DNA of 7,573 bases from Acidobacteriaceae bacterium (lineage in GTDB: Bacteria > Acidobacteriota > Terriglobia > Bryobacterales > Bryobacteraceae), in NCBI GenBank assembly GCA_019244945.1, contig JAFASD010000266.1:1-7573 (forward strand), read 5' to 3'. The notes under the pieces were generated by a model, which saw only the letters and a list, made by a program, of their open reading frames with translations, searched no databases and had not been told where the DNA came from. Below, in pieces: positions 5,374 through 7,573 of this stretch. Both the position numbers and the translations under genes were made by a program. How positions within the stretch are numbered: the stretch's first letter is position 1; the number at the start of each line of letters is the position of its first letter.

Positions 5374-7257
5374 ATGCGAAAACTCGAATTGAGAATTGAT
5401 CTGGCCACTGGAACCGTTCAGCACGAACGGGGATTCGACGGCGGGATTGTCGCTGAAGCGCCCAACCGGCTAGTCGTCTACAGCAAAATCGGCAAGGGCG
5501 ATTACGAGTTTTATATTGGCGGCAAATTCTATTCTTTCCCCGAAGAAACCCATTTGCATGATTGGCTGGAAAGATTCGATCCGAGCAAGATTTCCTCTTG
5601 GCCGAGCGGCGCGGATGGCGACTTCATGCTGCTCGCCTTTCACAACGTCTCTAGAACGGCATATCTGGTCAGCGACCGCAATGGCCCAGTGAGGACGTAC
5701 TACGCACTCGAAGGCCAGTCTCTGTCGATCTCCACCTCGCGCATGCAGTTGATCAAACTGATGAAATCTCCGCGGATTTCATCCTTTGCGGCGTACACGA
5801 TGATGACACTTGGGTACGTCGTCGATCCCCATTCCTTGATTGAACCGGGGTACACGACCGTAGCCGGCGAGGTAATAACGTTCGAAAAGGCCGGTTTCTC
5901 GCGGACGGTATATTACTCGCCTGTACAGTTTGAATGCGAGTATCTAAACACCGAGCAAGAGTGCGTTTCCGCTCTGGATGCGGCTTACAAAAGCGTCTTT
6001 CAAAAACGCATCAGCGGGGAACGGGTGCCGTGCGTTTTGCTCTCGGGAGGGATAGATTCCCTAACTCTTCTGAAATACGTCAAGACGGTGCGCGAGGGAA
6101 GGGTAGTCACGCTGACATTCTCGGTGAAGGGCCTTTATCCCAATGAACTCGAACCGGCCCGTATTGCCGCGCGGCACTTCGGCACCGAACATCACGAACT
6201 CATCGTTGATCCAGAAGACGCCTTACGCTTATATGTCCGCTCACTAACCGAAGCAGACACGGCGCACGCCTCGTCATTATTCGGCTTCGCTGAGAGAGAA
6301 TATCTCGAACCCGATGGTTCCAAGTTCGATGTATTCACGGGCGAGGACACGCGACTGCACACGCCAACGTTTGACTTTCCTTTAGAGATCGGAATAGGCC
6401 TGAACCAGAATCCAGACTCAAAGGCCTGGAGCAGAGGATTCGCGTCACTAACCTCGAGACTGCTGCGCGCATATCCCCGGCCCGGGTCTCTGAAAAACTA
6501 TTTATCTTTCTGTGCTGACACGCTGAAGCCGCGGCCTGATTTACGAACTTTTGTAATAGAGGGGCTTACTCCATTTCGGGTCCCGGCAAACGGGAGGGAG
6601 AAGAGCCAATATTTCGACAGGCTGCTCGACGAACTTCCCGATTTTGAATCGAGCGACGGCTTGCAGGAAGTATTCAAGAAATACATCTCCTTTGAATACC
6701 GCGCGCAGTACAGCGATGATATGAATTGCAGCGTTTCCAGTACGCCGGGTGTCGCCACGGAACTGCACCATCCCTTCTACGACTGGCAAGCTGTGACGGC
6801 TTCAAACCGTATTCCATACTCCTTGGCGATGAAACCCATTCCGACGTTTCGCTCCTGGACGAAGCTGCCGTGGGTTTACAAGCGGATCGCGCGGGCACTG
6901 GTTCAAGACGTGGTGCCCAAGGACATCCTGTTTAGGGCTAAGAAGACTTGTCCGTCTCAGCACCTGATTTTCAACACGCAGCTTGGGAGCGTAGTGAAGA
7001 GCATGCTCGACAAATGGGGGGGACCGCTCGTCGACTCTCTGGAGGGCGAGGTTCGGGATACAGTCCAGGGTTTCATTGAGAAATACAAGTCGAAGGTGGT
7101 GTTTGTCCGAAATCAGGACGAAGCATTACTATCAAGCGCACTCGCGATCGCTTATATTGCGGTTCTCAATCAGGTGTGCGCTGATCGGTCATTTGATATT
7201 GCCGAGGAGATGATGGCTCTGAGCGCTCCGCAGACGGCCGCTTTGGCCCAAGTGTAG
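5374..7257 (+). CDS. Asparagine-synthetase-like ATP-dependent amide-forming enzyme with degenerate glutaminase domain
   Basis: Seen: 627 residues from ATG 5374; TTG 5371 would add one residue. Residues ~1-190 resemble the class II glutamine amidotransferase fold (GADGDFMLLAF at 79-89, then SDRNGPVRTYYALEG), but the N-terminus is MRKLEL with no nucleophilic Cys2, so glutamine hydrolysis is unlikely. Residues ~195-600 are the synthetase domain: PP-loop SGGIDS (224-229), FGTEHHELIV (269-278), FTGEDTRLHTP (321-331) where asparagine synthetases have a Gly/Asp/Glu-rich loop, and ELHHPFYDW (463-471). FRAKK (520-524) is a candidate active-site lysine segment. Family knowledge: these enzymes adenylate a carboxylate and transfer it to an amine; beta-lactam synthetase likewise lost the glutaminase cysteine. 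Inference: in this cluster it may amidate or couple an amine to a carboxylate of the nonulosonate or another glycan residue, using ammonia or an amine directly. The substrate cannot be read from the sequence. The upstream ribosome-binding site is weak. Confidence 0.85.
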   Translation: MRKLELRIDLATGTVQHERGFDGGIVAEAPNRLVVYSKIGKGDYEFYIGGKFYSFPEETHLHDWLERFDPSKISSWPSGADGDFMLLAFHNVSRTAYLVSDRNGPVRTYYALEGQSLSISTSRMQLIKLMKSPRISSFAAYTMMTLGYVVDPHSLIEPGYTTVAGEVITFEKAGFSRTVYYSPVQFECEYLNTEQECVSALDAAYKSVFQKRISGERVPCVLLSGGIDSLTLLKYVKTVREGRVVTLTFSVKGLYPNELEPARIAARHFGTEHHELIVDPEDALRLYVRSLTEADTAHASSLFGFAEREYLEPDGSKFDVFTGEDTRLHTPTFDFPLEIGIGLNQNPDSKAWSRGFASLTSRLLRAYPRPGSLKNYLSFCADTLKPRPDLRTFVIEGLTPFRVPANGREKSQYFDRLLDELPDFESSDGLQEVFKKYISFEYRAQYSDDMNCSVSSTPGVATELHHPFYDWQAVTASNRIPYSLAMKPIPTFRSWTKLPWVYKRIARALVQDVVPKDILFRAKKTCPSQHLIFNTQLGSVVKSMLDKWGGPLVDSLEGEVRDTVQGFIEKYKSKVVFVRNQDEALLSSALAIAYIAVLNQVCADRSFDIAEEMMALSAPQTAALAQV

Positions 7258-7269
7258 CCGTGGAATATC

Positions 7270-7573
7270 ATGCCTGAAGCAATCCTTCAATCCGCCGCCG
7301 AATCGCAGCTTCACGAAAGCCGGGCCACTCATAAATTTATTCGAGACATATTTTTCTCGAATCTTCCCGTTCCTTTCCAAAAGGTGCGGACTTACCTTTG
7401 GCTTGCGGTGTTTACGCGAGCGCTGGGTCCGGCGGGTTACGGGGCATGGGCGCTCTTTACGGTGAGCCTGGGCATTGCGGTCTCGATCGGCAGCTTGAAT
7501 GTTGGATCGGCGATGATGCGATTTCTCTGTGGCGAGAGGACGGGCGCGGAGATAGATAGGTCAGTTTCTACGG
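7270..7573 (+). CDS. Polysaccharide flippase, Wzx/MATE-like, 3' partial
   Basis: Seen: ATG 7270 opens a frame that stays open for 101 codons to the window edge. It begins 12 bases after the asparagine-synthetase-like gene, with a short GGA (7262-7264) 5 bases ahead. A polar N-terminus of about 28 residues is followed by hydrophobic stretches at about 29-50 and 56-82, linked by TRALGPAGYGAWALF (49-63). That LGPAGYG turn between the first two membrane helices is characteristic of Wzx-type oligosaccharide flippases of the MOP superfamily. Family knowledge: Wzx proteins move undecaprenyl-diphosphate-linked repeat units across the inner membrane. Inference: it exports the unit carrying the sugar made by the upstream genes. 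Only the first quarter or so of a normal flippase is present, so function rests on the N-terminal motif and context. Confidence 0.75.
   Translation, partial: MPEAILQSAAESQLHESRATHKFIRDIFFSNLPVPFQKVRTYLWLAVFTRALGPAGYGAWALFTVSLGIAVSIGSLNVGSAMMRFLCGERTGAEIDRSVST

Overview
The window is a piece of a surface-glycan gene cluster. All seven recognisable genes lie on the + strand, the first and last are cut by the window edges, and there is almost no intergenic DNA. Base composition is moderately GC-rich (judged by eye, not computed) and start codons are mixed (ATG, GTG, TTG). The genes are bacterial. The sequence does not fix the phylum; an environmental lineage such as Acidobacteriota would fit but is only a guess. 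I see no tRNA, rRNA, CRISPR array, insertion sequence or convincing terminator.

Positions 1-5318 form a tightly coupled five-gene module for a nonulosonic (sialic-acid-like) sugar, most probably pseudaminic acid. In order it encodes a DegT/DnrJ/EryC1/StrS aminotransferase (5' end missing), an SpsF-type nucleotidyltransferase, a PtmA-like short-chain dehydrogenase, a fusion of a PseG-type UDP-sugar hydrolase with a PseH-like GNAT acetyltransferase, and a PseI-type synthase. The call of pseudaminic acid over sialic or legionaminic acid rests on PseI-specific motifs and the PseG domain. The expected route is: a 4,6-dehydratase (PseB, not in the window) makes the keto sugar, the aminotransferase aminates it, the GNAT domain acetylates it, the PseG domain removes UDP, PseI condenses the free sugar with phosphoenolpyruvate, and a cytidylyltransferase (possibly the SpsF-type protein) activates the product with CMP. 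The role of the dehydrogenase is not set by the sequence. The gene content resembles the Bacillus spsCDEFG set, with spsG and spsD fused and a dehydrogenase added.

After a 55-base gap (5319-5373) comes a 627-residue asparagine-synthetase-like protein (5374-7257). It has an intact ATP-pyrophosphatase loop but no N-terminal nucleophilic cysteine, so it probably does not hydrolyse glutamine. Twelve bases later a Wzx/MATE-type flippase gene begins (7270) and runs off the window. Together these suggest a cluster that makes an activated nonulosonate, may modify it or its glycan by an ATP-dependent amide-type ligation, and exports the lipid-linked unit.

The points most worth a second look are the asparagine-synthetase homologue of unknown substrate, the start of the dehydrogenase gene (a strong ribosome-binding site sits in front of a TTG in the wrong frame), the PseG-GNAT fusion, and a long insertion beside the dehydrogenase active site.
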